From Melitaea cinxia (taxonomy: Eukaryota > Arthropoda > Insecta > Lepidoptera > Nymphalidae): a stretch of DNA of 64,000 nt. Below, one piece after another: positions 55,698 to 64,000 of the stretch. The notes beneath the pieces are model-generated. The model had not been told where the DNA came from and searched no databases. It worked only from the letters and a program-made list of their open reading frames with translations. Within the stretch, counting starts at the first letter, position 1. The number at the start of each line of letters is the position of its first letter. Made by a program: the position numbers and the translations under genes. Location: positions 11,636,001 through 11,700,000 of the forward strand of contig NC_059413.1 of the NCBI RefSeq assembly GCF_905220565.1. The letters are read 5' to 3'.

Positions 55698-56137
55698 AAA
55701 CTCAACAACAACTATAGAAACTTTGTTTTGTTGAATAGTTCTTAAACACTATGACTTTAGCACATTTTAAAATTAAATTTTTCTATATAAATCAGTAATT
55801 ATAATATTAATTGCTTGTCATTTAAAACATTTTAAATTTTACACTTAAAATCGCCATTGAAATGAACATTACGAATAGTATTTTCGACAGCTGCCCAACG
55901 CAGATATTATATTACGCCTCACTGGAATCAGTAAGAGTTAATTTGGATTAATGTAGGTGCAGTCCTTTGACGTAATTTCTGGTTTAATAGTGGAAATTAT
56001 TTTTATATAAATTTTTGTTTCGTCTGTTTGTCGTTTGGGAGCTTAGGGGTTTCTAATATTTTATACAACAATCGTTTGTTTTTAAATACAAGTTTTCGTA
56101 CTTAAATTTAGCTTGATTCATTTTTTTTTCATATAAC
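55698..56137. other. No feature recognised
   Basis: A+T-rich. Confidence 0.4.
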
Positions 56138-56262
56138 TAGGTCAGCAAACAAGCGTGCGGCTCACCTGGTTGTAAGTGATTACCGCAGCTTATAGACGTC
56201 TGCGACACCAGAAGCATCGCAACCGCGTTGCTGACCCTATCTCCAATTCCTCCAAATTCTTA
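56138..56262 (-). repeat. SINE-1 fragment (reverse)
   Basis: AGGTCAGCAAACAAGCGTGC through CAACCGCGTTGCTGACCCTA. Confidence 0.6.
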
Positions 56263-56620
56263 AAATAATACTAATTGCAATATTTTTAATATTGGTAAGA
56301 ATGTAAGAGTAACGCAGTTATGACTGTCTTGTCCGCTTATAGTGGCACCACAAAAATTTTGCTTTGCACCTCGACACATTAAATTCGATTAATCACTGCT
56401 GGAGGTACACGTTTGGCACAAAACTTGCAAGTGAAATCGGTAAATGTGATTAGTTTCTCAGATTTTTTTAAATATATAGACTAGCGCTTGACTGCGATCT
56501 CACTCGATGGTAAGTGAAGACGCAGTTTAAGATGGTGCGTGCTTGCCTAGAATTAATAAGTGTTCAGATATATACATGATTATATTTAAGACAACCTTTA
56601 GAGACAGTTTTTAAAGTAAC
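56263..56620. other. No feature recognised
   Basis: A+T-rich spacer. Confidence 0.4.
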
Positions 56621-56630
56621 AATAACATGT

Positions 56631-56872
56631 TACTGTAAAGAACTCACTATAGACGGCGCCACGGTTCGCTTAAACCGAAAATAAAAATCATCATATCAAA
56701 AATTTCGCTCTAGCGGGTACATCGTTCCATAGCTTAATTGGCTAGAGCGCCGACACGGTCAGTCGGAGACGCGGGTTCGAATCCCGCTGGAGCGGTCAAT
56801 TTTTGATATGATATTCAAAAATGTTTAGAATTCCTAATGTGAGGGTAACACAAAAATAAAATCGTACATATT
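56631..56872 (+). mobile_element. tR-element copy 2, 242 bp with 10-bp target-site duplication
   Basis: Flanked by perfect AATAACATGT repeats (56621-56630 and 56873-56882), so it is a discrete insertion. The centre is a tRNA-like sequence enclosed by inverted repeats: 56690-56717 (ATCATATCAAAAATT...) against 56783-56812 (...AATTTTTGATATGAT). It matches 18331-18643 in circularly permuted order. No coding potential. The class is unclear: the tRNA-like head suggests a SINE, the permutation suggests a circular or tandem source. Confidence 0.7.
56723..56794 (+). tRNA. tRNA-like sequence (probably not a functional gene)
   Basis: 72 nt that fold into a full cloverleaf: acceptor 7/7 (CGTTCCA with TGGAGCG, one G-T pair), D stem 4 bp, anticodon stem CCGAC/GTCGG, 4-nt variable loop, T stem GCGGG/CCCGC with TTCGAAT loop. 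The anticodon loop is ACGGTCA. The central triplet would be GGT, but position 33 is C, not the near-universal T, which argues against a working tRNA. The B box (GGTTCGAATCC) is perfect. It lies within a repeated element. Confidence 0.5.
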
Positions 56873-57050
56873 AATAACATGTATATTTTATTTATTTACA
56901 AAACACTCATTTGCTCGTATACCATAATTTTTATTTTTTTTCTTTAAACAGTGCTGAAAACATAAGTTTTTTTGAGCAAACAATCGTCGATCTATGAAAC
57001 CTTAGTTTTCTAAAATTTTCTATTTTTTTCGCAATTTTCATATTTTTAAT

Positions 57051-57292
57051 CAACTTAAAAAAAGATGAGGTTCTTAATTCGACAGTATTTTTTAAACGTG
57101 TTTAACTGGGTGGACCGATTTCGATGATTCTTTTATTAATCGAGAGGTGGTACTTGTCATGTCTCCCATTTAAATCTGATCGAGATCTAAATTAAATCTA
57201 ATTTTTAGTAATCTCTAATGCTGTGTATTTAATTGACAATTTTTTTTTATTTAATTACATTGCATTACTTGTCAAAGTAATTGAAATCGGTT
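57051..57292 (+). repeat. MITE-B copy 4, diverged
   Basis: CAACTTAAAAAAAGATGAGG at the left and TTGAAATCGGTTTTT at the right. Confidence 0.55.
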
Positions 57293-58098
57293 TTTTTTTT
57301 TGTTTGGAAGCAAATTATTAATTCTGGGAGAGCCTTTTAAAATTCATTATAAAAACTATAAAATTATATATAAATAGGTAAAATCGTTTTCTAAAGCTAT
57401 GGCGTGTTAAGGGACACAAGGTTCATTATATCATAATAATATGTATGAATACGCTAAGTTTAAGATGTTTGCGTCTTTAGAAAAAACATTACAATTGTTC
57501 CACATAAATTATTAATATATCATTTGACAGATAATTGTTTGCTCTACAGGCGCCACAACTAAAAAAATTACTATTGCTTTTGTTTTTGTAAATTAATTAA
57601 TCATTAAAATTATATATATGACGGCCTTAATTTTGAAACAACGTCAACGTGATTGACGTGGGTAATTTTTTTACTTATTTAGTGCGAATTATACGCACGG
57701 GTATTGCTACTATATGTATAATATCTATAAGGCTTGGATAAATATTCTTTTGACCAATATAGTATGTTATACGGAAACTTCAATAAATCACTCGCCAAGA
57801 TTTGTGACTGCCTCAATTCCTCATTGATAAGGAAACCATTATTTTTCTCTCTTACACACATCGTATTTCAGGTATGTCTAAAACTATGTAACGAGAGAAT
57901 TTATTGTACAATATCACGATAAAAAGAACGTAAATAAAATACATACACGTGGAAAAGTGTCATTAATAAGTTTGAATAGTTTTATTAAATAATCCTCAAA
58001 ACTCAACGGCCCCAAGTATTATCAATATCTTCAGTCGGGGGTTTAGAAAAAACAAAAACACAAAGATACGTGAACCCCGATATACATTTTTGTCATGA
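57293..58098. other. No feature recognised
   Basis: A+T-rich; complementary short frames near 57680-57920 have no domain. Confidence 0.4.
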
Positions 58099-58365
58099 GG
58101 TAGGACGCAGCAGAAAAGCTCAAAATATTGAACAGCCCGACTGGGGTAGTAAAGAGATCACAGCTAAATAATACTGTATTTAAGTAGTATTGTGTTCTTG
58201 TTGGTAAGTAAGGTGACCAGAGCTCCTGGGGAGGATTGGGGATAGGGTCGGCAACGCGCTTACGATGCTTCTGGTGTTGCAGGCGTCTATAAGCTACGGT
58301 AATCGCTTACCATCAGGTGAGCCGTACGCTTGTTTGCCGACGTAGTTACGAGTATATAAAAAAAG
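58099..58365 (+). repeat. SINE-1 copy (forward)
   Basis: GAGGTAGGACGCAGCAGAAA through CAGGTGAGCCGTACGCTTG. Confidence 0.65.
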
Positions 58366-58728
58366 AGCTTGGATCAACCCCCTTAGCAACGCCAACCTCA
58401 AAGGTTAATATTATTTTCAGACAAATATTCTTTTATATTTAAAAGAATATTTGTCTTTAGATAGAATATTTGTTTTTTCTAAATCAATAGAAAAAAATAA
58501 TAATAAGCATTTTTTATATTTTTCTGTTGTTTTCAGAACATTACTTGCCAATAGCCACAAAAATAAATCATATATAACTATGTATACTATGTGACCTTAT
58601 TTTGGTACACTTTGTAAAAAATTTTTACACTAAAATTTTAAATTTAATAAAAATAAAAAAATCACATCGTTAACAAAACTTTAATTAAAAAATAGAATTA
58701 AAAAAAAATAATTGTTTCAAAATCACCA
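58366..58728 (-). other. Probable 3' UTR/flank of the minus-strand membrane-protein gene
   Basis: Very A+T-rich sequence directly after the stop codon at 58729. AATAAA-like hexamers on the minus strand cannot be assigned with confidence. An imperfect 15-bp inverted repeat (AATATTCTTTTATAT and its complement) lies at about 58420-58455. Confidence 0.35.
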
Positions 58729-58823
58729 CTACTGACACTCAGCCTCGTGCAACAAAATGGCGCGTCTCACGTAACGGAAGTGGTAGAAACTTAAAACGAC
58801 GACGAATGAAAAGAAGTAGGCCA
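58729..58823 (-). CDS. Multi-pass membrane protein, terminal exon
   Basis: Minus strand; acceptor TTTTACATTGTTACAG is immediately upstream and the stop TAG is at 58731-58729. With one base carried from the previous exon it reads LAYFFSFVVVLSFYHFRYVR then RAILLHEAECQ. Joined to the previous exon it gives an uninterrupted 25-residue hydrophobic helix (ACVSGLFTFLGA-LAYFFSFVVVLSFY) followed by a basic, presumably cytosolic tail. Phase, splice sites and a continuous transmembrane helix across the junction all agree. I do not recognise the family; a tetraspan/claudin-like or other small multi-pass protein is likely. Confidence 0.55.
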
Positions 58824-58879
58824 CTGTAACAATGTAAAATATTATGTTTGTTATGTCGCTATTAAACTTTTTTTTTTCT

Positions 58880-59065
58880 GTAACATCCTACTGCTGGGTT
58901 TAGGTCTCTTTTTCCATGTAGAAGAAGTAAGTATCCGATCTTGCTCCACTGCGGATATATTCCCTACTATGAGTAACCATCGCTGTCAGATGATAACAAC
59001 CGGGACCGACAGCTTAACGGTTTAAAGGCCGGCACGGTGGAAAGGCCTACATTGACACAGACCCA
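58880..59065 (-). repeat. SINE-2 copy (reverse on plus strand; sense to the membrane-protein gene)
   Basis: TCTGTAACATCCTACTGCTG through GGCCGGCACGGTGGAAAGG. Its A-tail (ten T on the plus strand, 58868-58877) ends about 45 bp from the terminal exon. Confidence 0.65.
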
Positions 59066-59084
59066 GAATTTCATCACTTCAGCC

Positions 59085-59180
59085 TATCACAGTCCACAGC
59101 TGTTCCTACATTATTTATTTATTTATTATGGCGCGAACTCATATGTTTTGCCCATAGTCACCGTGCCGGGCAGGCGGCTC
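59085..59180 (-). repeat. SINE-3 fragment (reverse), internally altered
   Basis: TTCAGCCTATCACAGTCCAC through CGTGCCGGGCAGGCGGCTC, with TTTATT repeats inserted in the middle. Confidence 0.55.
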
Positions 59181-59236
59181 GTAAGTAAAAAAAAATATTT
59201 GTACAAATAATATCACTAAAAATAAAAATAACATAC

Positions 59237-59314
59237 GTGCACCGAGAAACGTGAAAAGTCCACTAACGCACGCCAAATTGGCCATTCGGTGTTGGTCATC
59301 TTTTATTTTTGGAG
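59237..59314 (-). CDS. Multi-pass membrane protein, penultimate exon
   Basis: Minus strand, 78 bp, acceptor TTTTTTTCTCAG and donor GTATGT. It enters with two bases and leaves with one; both match its neighbours. It reads APKIKDDQHRMANLACVSGL then FTFLGA: a charged loop followed by the first half of a transmembrane helix that the terminal exon completes. Codon-level sense across three junctions is unlikely by chance, but no homologue is recognised. Confidence 0.55.
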
Positions 59315-59394
59315 CTGAGAAAAAAAGAGAATGTACATCTATGAGAATGTAAATGAATCACAAAATAATTATGATGCTTGTCAAACGAAATGTG

Positions 59395-59520
59395 GGGACG
59401 TCGTCCGGTCCGCTGGACCGACGATCTGCGTAAGATTGCCAGCAGAAGGTTCGTGAAGATCGCGGAGAACCGGAACCATCTTTGAGCAACAGTGGTCTGC
59501 GATAGGCTGAAGTTAAGTGA
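59395..59520 (+). pseudogene. RTE-type LINE ORF C-terminal remnant
   Basis: Plus strand reads GRRPVRWTDDLRKIASRRFV and ends near a TGA, then CAGTGGTCTGCGATAGGCTG. The RRP-x-RWTDDL motif is the familiar C-terminus of RTE-clade reverse transcriptase proteins in insects. The last 25 bp are the same as the SINE-3 3' end. Confidence 0.6.
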
Positions 59521-59689
59521 ATATATCGCTAAGTGCAAAACTCGAAATTAACCAAACAAATTCAAAACATTTTTTAAAGTTTTTCTAATACTTCGTAAAA
59601 GGTTCTAAGATTCTTACGGAATGAAAAATAAAGAAAATTGTTCAGAACATTAAATAAGTTAAGAAACGTAACGATCGCTTCGTTTCAGC

Positions 59690-59960
59690 CTGTAATAAAT
59701 GTAGTAATCTTTCTCCATGTAGGAGAAGGGTCAGATCTTAATCCACCACTCTGCTCTAGTGCGGGTTGGCTGATATATTCCTTACTATGAGTAACGATCG
59801 CTATCAGACACACATGATAACAACCGGGACTGATGAACCGGGCTTAACGTGCTCTCCGAGGCACGGTGGGGAGACCCACAAGGACTGCACAAACACCCAG
59901 ACCACGGCAAACACCTGTATGCCTAATACAAATTCCAGATGAACGTAACTAATATTTTAA
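59690..59960 (-). repeat. SINE-2 copy (reverse)
   Basis: CAGCCTGTAATAAATGTAGT through CAGACCACGGCAAACACCTG, with GCACGGTGGGGAGACCCACA inside. Confidence 0.65.
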
Positions 59961-60255
59961 GCAAGCAAACTCGACGAACTTCGCACCTCCCTTTTATCAT
60001 GCATAAAGGAAAAGTTAATTTTTGCCAAGTAATCTCGACAATCTATAAATCGACTGATAATTACACACTACGCTATAAAATTCGTATCAAAGAGAACGAT
60101 ACTTAACTTTTAAACATCTATATGAGGTTAGTAAAATATTTTATTTGTCAGTAAGTTGGGGTTGAAATACTATAATAGGCTACAAAAATTGACAATAACG
60201 ACCAGTATGATGTCGCAGATGTGAACATAATAGTAGAATATGAAGCAGATCTTAC

Positions 60256-60346
60256 CATCTTGAAAACGTACGCAAGCTCGGCCTATCTTTGCAAAAGATA
60301 ATGATGTAATTCCCATCCATACGATTGTTGCTACAAGTAGATAAAC
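60256..60346 (-). CDS. Multi-pass membrane protein, internal exon with a transmembrane helix
   Basis: Minus strand, 91 bp, acceptor TTAAATTTACTTCCAG, donor GTAAGA. It reads VYLLVATIVWMGITSLSFAK then IGRACVRFQD plus one base. About 19 hydrophobic residues are followed by a basic segment, as in a membrane helix with a cytosolic exit. It starts in phase 0, matching the end of the candidate exon at 61243-61295. Both splice sites are good consensus matches. Confidence 0.55.
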
Positions 60347-60474
60347 CTGGAAGTAAATTTAATGAAAATCATTTCGCCATTGTCATATTGGTCTTGTTGA
60401 TTAAGTAACTCATTGTAGGCAATCATCAGATATCTAGTTCATTTTAACTGTAAGTACCTATTGATTAATTGTTT

Positions 60475-60770
60475 CAGCTTGTATTAGCCCACTGCTGCCT
60501 CATTTCCTATATAGGAGGTGGTTCCGAGTCTTATCTTCTACTGCGGTTTGGCGGATATATTCTCCATTATAAGTAACGATCCCTATCAGATGTCTATAAT
60601 AACAACCGGGACTTTAGTTTCTCCCTCCGGAGTTGAACGTGGTCCGGAAACCGGAATCGGAAATAAATATTAGTTCAAATACAAATATCCATTCCGAGCG
60701 GGAATCGAACCCGCAACCGCCATTGTCGAGGCGTCTACACGGCACACAGACGCACGTCAATACTGTGTTA
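60475..60770 (-). repeat. SINE-2 copy (reverse), with tRNA head
   Basis: CAGCTTGTATTAGCCCACTG through the complement of a B box (GGGAATCGAACCCGCAACCG) at about 60699-60718. Confidence 0.65.
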
Positions 60771-60849
60771 GGCAATGAAGGAGAGCATATACGTGATGTA
60801 GTAAAAAAACTACTTTTTTTTATTTTAGACCTTTTGGTTTATTTTTTTT

Positions 60850-60905
60850 TTCATATTACGAGGTCAGCAAACAAGCATACGGCTCACGGGATGGTAAGAA
60901 AAATA
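60850..60905 (-). repeat. SINE-1 3' end fragment (reverse)
   Basis: GAGGTCAGCAAACAAGCATA then CGGCTCACGGGATGGTAAG. Confidence 0.5.
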
Positions 60906-61242
60906 AGATGGTAAAAAAAAAAGGATATGTGATATATGTATGCTCTTTCAGCGGCAGTGAGAGTATGTACTCAGTTATAATGAAACAGGTACTCAAGCGC
61001 GCAAAATATTAACAGTATATGCGCCCTACGTGGTTATGGTAACGGTAAAATATTAATTGGATTTAGCCGGATTGTGTGGTAGGTGTGCCGTACAAAGGAA
61101 TATATATTTTTTTGCTAACCTAAGCTATTAAGTCAAGATCAAGCGTCTGTATAATTTAATAATCTGACCCCGTCTAATTTTTCTGATAATCGATTGTTTT
61201 ACTAGCTACAACACTACAAGTATGATTGGAGTAGCTACCTAC
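60906..61242. other. Intron sequence, nothing recognised
   Basis: Between two candidate exons of the minus-strand membrane-protein gene. Confidence 0.4.
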
Positions 61243-61295
61243 TTTATTAGGCGCAAATCCACCGTTAGAATAATATAATGGAAGTACCCATTTCA
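61243..61295 (-). CDS. Multi-pass membrane protein, candidate upstream exon
   Basis: Minus strand, 53 bp, acceptor ...GATACACATGATAG after a T-rich tract, donor GTAGGT. It reads (V)KWVLPLYYSNGGFAPNK. It would form an extracellular-loop segment just before the helix of the next exon and is in phase with it. The same frame stays open beyond both splice sites (61174-61368), so the exon limits are less certain than for the other three. Confidence 0.4.
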
Positions 61296-62603
61296 CTATC
61301 ATGTGTATCAAAAAAATCAAGTATAGATTAAAAAACGCAAAAAAAAAAATTACGACGCACCCTCTCAAAATAATAATAGCTAATATTATATATAAGTAAG
61401 GAAATAAGGTTTAATACATTAGAGGGAGTCCTTGTATTATGCCTGTTAAACTTCATCATCATAAGTACTAAAAAACTAATCTAGACATCTATACATCTGG
61501 ACATAAAGAAACATTTTTGACCTCCTGAAATTTTACCGTTACTGAACGAAGTCATGAGATCTATCTAGACGGGTCGTGTTCAGCATTATAAAGACAATTA
61601 AAAATATCAAATTTAGAACTAACCCGTGACCATGGTTGCTGTAAAGTATCCGAAACGCCGGTCATTTAAAAAACATAGTAAACCGCGATAAAATCCGAAA
61701 AATTTAATTCATTATGATTTGCAGCGTTTTATTATAGCCATGTTTTTTTTTTTTTAATATGTAAGCGAATATATTTTATTTATTTTACAAAGGTGTTTAA
61801 TTACGGTGAGGCATATCTTTAAAAATATTTTGAACCACATAAGATATTTGTATTTACTCTCCACAAGGGTATGAAAAGGGATGGTTTAATCCCATTATTG
61901 GATATTAAAGAAATTTATGGAAGGATTATAGGAAGGTATTTCACTTTGACAGTGTAATTTAATAAGAATTTCTTAACAATCACGTCGCATCGTAAATATT
62001 TCTAGATGAGAAATTATTTTATGCTAAATTTGTATTTTATTGAAGAATATAATATAAATAATTGCCATAGTGTTTTAGGAATGTTATATTTATAGCTACG
62101 TTGTAATTATAGCTGATTTATATAATAAACAATTTAAAAAAATAAAAACATTTTTGCTTTCCAAGTATTACTACAGAAAATCTTTATATTTTAAATATTC
62201 TGATGTGTAACCCTTAATAGTAAATCTTTTATAGTAAATGTTTCATTTGTAGAATAGTAGAATACGCCATTTTACTACTATATTAAACGCCTATATCTTT
62301 ATTAGTAGACTTTTTTTCTATAAAACTATTTGAAAAATGTAATATGAATTATGATTTGAGAAACACAAGAATTTTGAGGATTCTGTATAATTCTAAAACC
62401 AGAAGTGACTTATAATCGTACAAAGCCCCAAGTATAAATCAATGCCTTATAAAAACTTTGCGTATCAAAGAAGACTCAGATTGTCAATTTCATGAAAGAT
62501 TTAGTACCTACAAGAAATGACACTTCGAATTTGAATTTAACTTCTCACACTCTTCTTAAGTAAATTACAATAACGCGGACCTCGTCAATATCATTTATAT
62601 AAT
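61296..62603. other. Intron sequence with repeat-G at 61595-61725
   Basis: Repeat-G here is the inverse of 14925-15065 (GCTGTAAAGTATCCGAAACG). The rest is A+T-rich without exon-like segments. Confidence 0.45.
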
Positions 62604-62785
62604 ACTAGCTTTTACCCACGGCTCCGCTCGCATTTATTTATTTTTAATAAAAAGTAGCCTATGTTATTTCTAATATCTCCAAGAATATGCGTAAAAAAGT
62701 TAAGTAAGCGGTTAAGTAGTTTTCGCGTGAAAGCGTAACAAACAAACATACATTCACATTTATAATATTAATATTAAGGATTAGG
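62604..62785 (+). repeat. RTE-type LINE 3' tail
   Basis: ACTAGCTTTTACCCACGGCT, AAAAAGTAGCCTATGTTATT and GTTTTCGCGTGAAAGCGTAA follow the order of the well-known lepidopteran RTE tail. It ends in TTTATAATATTAATATTAAG. Confidence 0.6.
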
Positions 62786-63129
62786 GATTACTTTGAATAA
62801 CATTTTCGTAATCGAGCACAGCACTGAATCTACTGAATATAGTATTTTGGCAGTCGTTCGCGTCGTACTAATATGAAATACCAACAGACGAGCTATCCGA
62901 GTTCTGTTTGATTTAAGCGTTAACGATATTACGTATCAGTGCATTCAATTTGTTTATTACATTTTGAAACTGCGCCAATTTATTATGTGACAGTATCGAA
63001 TCAAATATTTACTATTTACTTGAATATACAATTATACATAAATAGAATGAATAAACTTCATTGGACTGTAATTTGATTGAAACTGATGGCTACCCTTATT
63101 CCCAAAAATACAGAATACCCACTTTGACT
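62786..63129. other. No feature recognised
   Basis: A+T-rich intron sequence. Confidence 0.4.
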
Positions 63130-63628
63130 TGCCTGTACATTTTAGAAATAGGTATGCAAATTTGTTCGTAAATATAAACACTTTTATACAAAACGTGAAG
63201 AAATACAGAATAAATACTCATTACGAAGTAGACATAAACTAATAAATATAAATACCATCCTAAAAGTAAACTGTGTAAGCACATTTAACCAATCAATAAA
63301 AATTTATAATAAACTTCCTAAAGGTTGGATTGAAGAAGAGAGTGATAACTTATTAATAAACAAACTAAAGAAGTTACTAGTCACTAAATGTTACTATAAC
63401 ATAAATGAATACTTTAATGATAAACTATAAGACCAAATATATATATGTTGATGACAATATATAGATATTACTAAAATGTGTATTGGACGAGAACAGATAG
63501 TTTATATTACAATATATATTACTAAAAGCGTTTCCTCTTTTCTACCCAATTATTTCGTGCCCCAGCGGGGTCCATAATAATGCTCTGTATATTTGAAAAT
63601 AAGTACACTGTAGATTATGGTTCTGAAA

Positions 63629-63679
<51 letters not shown>

Positions 63680-63680
63680 A
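63130..63680 (+). pseudogene. LINE ORF C-terminus and 3' end with (AAAT)n tail
   Basis: Plus strand at about 63145-63430 reads KREEIQNKYSLRSRHKL and, further on, QSIKIYNKLPKGWIEEESD and a TAA at 63428-63430. The K-x-YNKLP and charged ending are typical of the C-terminus of jockey/CR1-group reverse-transcriptase proteins. The 3' UTR (CGTGCCCCAGCGGGGTCCAT at 63557) ends in (AAAT)n at 63628-63680. A stop-containing 5' side shows it is decayed and truncated. Confidence 0.55.
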
Positions 63681-63987
63681 TACTAGCAATATCCGTTCGA
63701 ATAATTTGCTCTAAACAATTTTAATAATTAATTAATTTACAAAAAAAAGTCAATGATGAATTTTTTAGGTGTGGATGCCGGTAGGGCAACCAATAAAATG
63801 ATATATAAGTTATGTGTGTTGTGAAGTTTTATTTTTTCTAAAAAGGGCGGCAAACATTTTAACCTTAGCGTATATATGATTATCTGTAACTGTATGTTAT
63901 TTATTTAATATTGTTTGGAAGCGATGTATGCCACTAAACAAAGAATTTTTTCTTTGTATTTTAACATTAATCAGTGATAATACTCAC
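63681..63987. other. Intron sequence, nothing recognised
   Basis: A+T-rich, adjoining the donor site at 63987. Confidence 0.4.
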
Positions 63988-64000
63988 CAGCATCGCTCGA
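63988..64000 (-). CDS. Splice donor and 3' end of an upstream exon, probably of the membrane-protein gene
   Basis: On the minus strand the window opens with TCGAGCGATGCTG followed by GTGAGTA, a near-perfect donor. If it leaves with one base it joins the 61243-61295 exon in frame (SSDA-VKWVLP). Only 13 bases are visible, so membership in the same gene is inference. Confidence 0.35.

Noticed and set aside
56723..56794. Functional tRNA-Thr (GGT) gene
   Set aside because: Position 33 is C, the sequence lies in a repeated element with inverted flanks, and the second copy has lost several stem pairs.
58824..58877. Alternative start of the membrane-protein terminal exon at the SINE boundary (TGTTACAG before the A10 run), which also keeps the frame
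   Set aside because: It would add a lysine run and a second partial helix while leaving the preceding helix cut in half. The acceptor at 58824 has a better context and makes one continuous transmembrane helix.

Overview
The window looks like a piece of a butterfly or moth (Lepidoptera) nuclear genome. It is A+T-rich, its genes are split by introns, and it is crowded with interspersed repeats of kinds I know from lepidopteran genomes: several tRNA-derived SINEs, MITE-like elements, and tails of RTE-, CR1/jockey- and R1-type LINEs. I see no prokaryotic operon, rRNA gene or CRISPR array.

Left part (1-16.8 kb): the 3' half of a plus-strand gene for a small secreted matricellular protein of the SBSPON type (somatomedin-B and thrombospondin type-1 domains). 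Four coding exons at 9848-10042, 14153-14276, 15244-15320 and 16289-16491 join in frame into the last 198 residues: one thrombospondin type-1 repeat plus a Cys-rich C-terminal domain. The upstream somatomedin-B exon was not found and probably lies left of the window.

Centre (29.26-39.05 kb): a full-length, apparently intact minus-strand non-LTR retrotransposon of about 9.76 kb. It has a poly(A) tail and a perfect 14-bp target-site duplication. ORF1 is a 692-codon Gag-like protein with a coiled coil and three zinc knuckles. ORF2 (2066 codons) carries an AP-type endonuclease, reverse transcriptase, RNase H and a Cys/His motif, then about 570 residues of linker, then a complete superfamily-1 helicase of the type found in alpha-like positive-strand RNA viruses. 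This is the most notable object here. A truncated relative of its 3' end is nested in a SINE at about 17.0 kb and shares a pairing-conserved 3' hairpin.

Right part (50.9-64 kb): a 5'-truncated jockey/CR1-like LINE with a damaged catalytic box, nested inside a SINE. Then comes the 3' part of a minus-strand multi-exon gene for a small multi-pass membrane protein (exons 63988-64000+, 61243-61295, 60256-60346, 59237-59314, 58729-58823). These exons are short and were found by joining splice sites and phases.

Labels used below. SINE-1: contains a CAGCCCGACTGGGG-like core and ends near GTGAGCCGTACGCTTG. SINE-2: tRNA head, ends near GAGGCCTATGCCCAGCAG. SINE-3: ends near CAGCAGTGGACTGCGATAGG. SINE-4: head near TTGGCGCAGT. 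MITE-A: ends built on GAAGTAAAACTT. MITE-B: ends AACCGACTTCAA. Repeats C-G are unclassified interspersed families. tR-element: a tRNA-like sequence inside inverted repeats, present in two circularly permuted copies. Family names are mine; none was checked against a repeat library.
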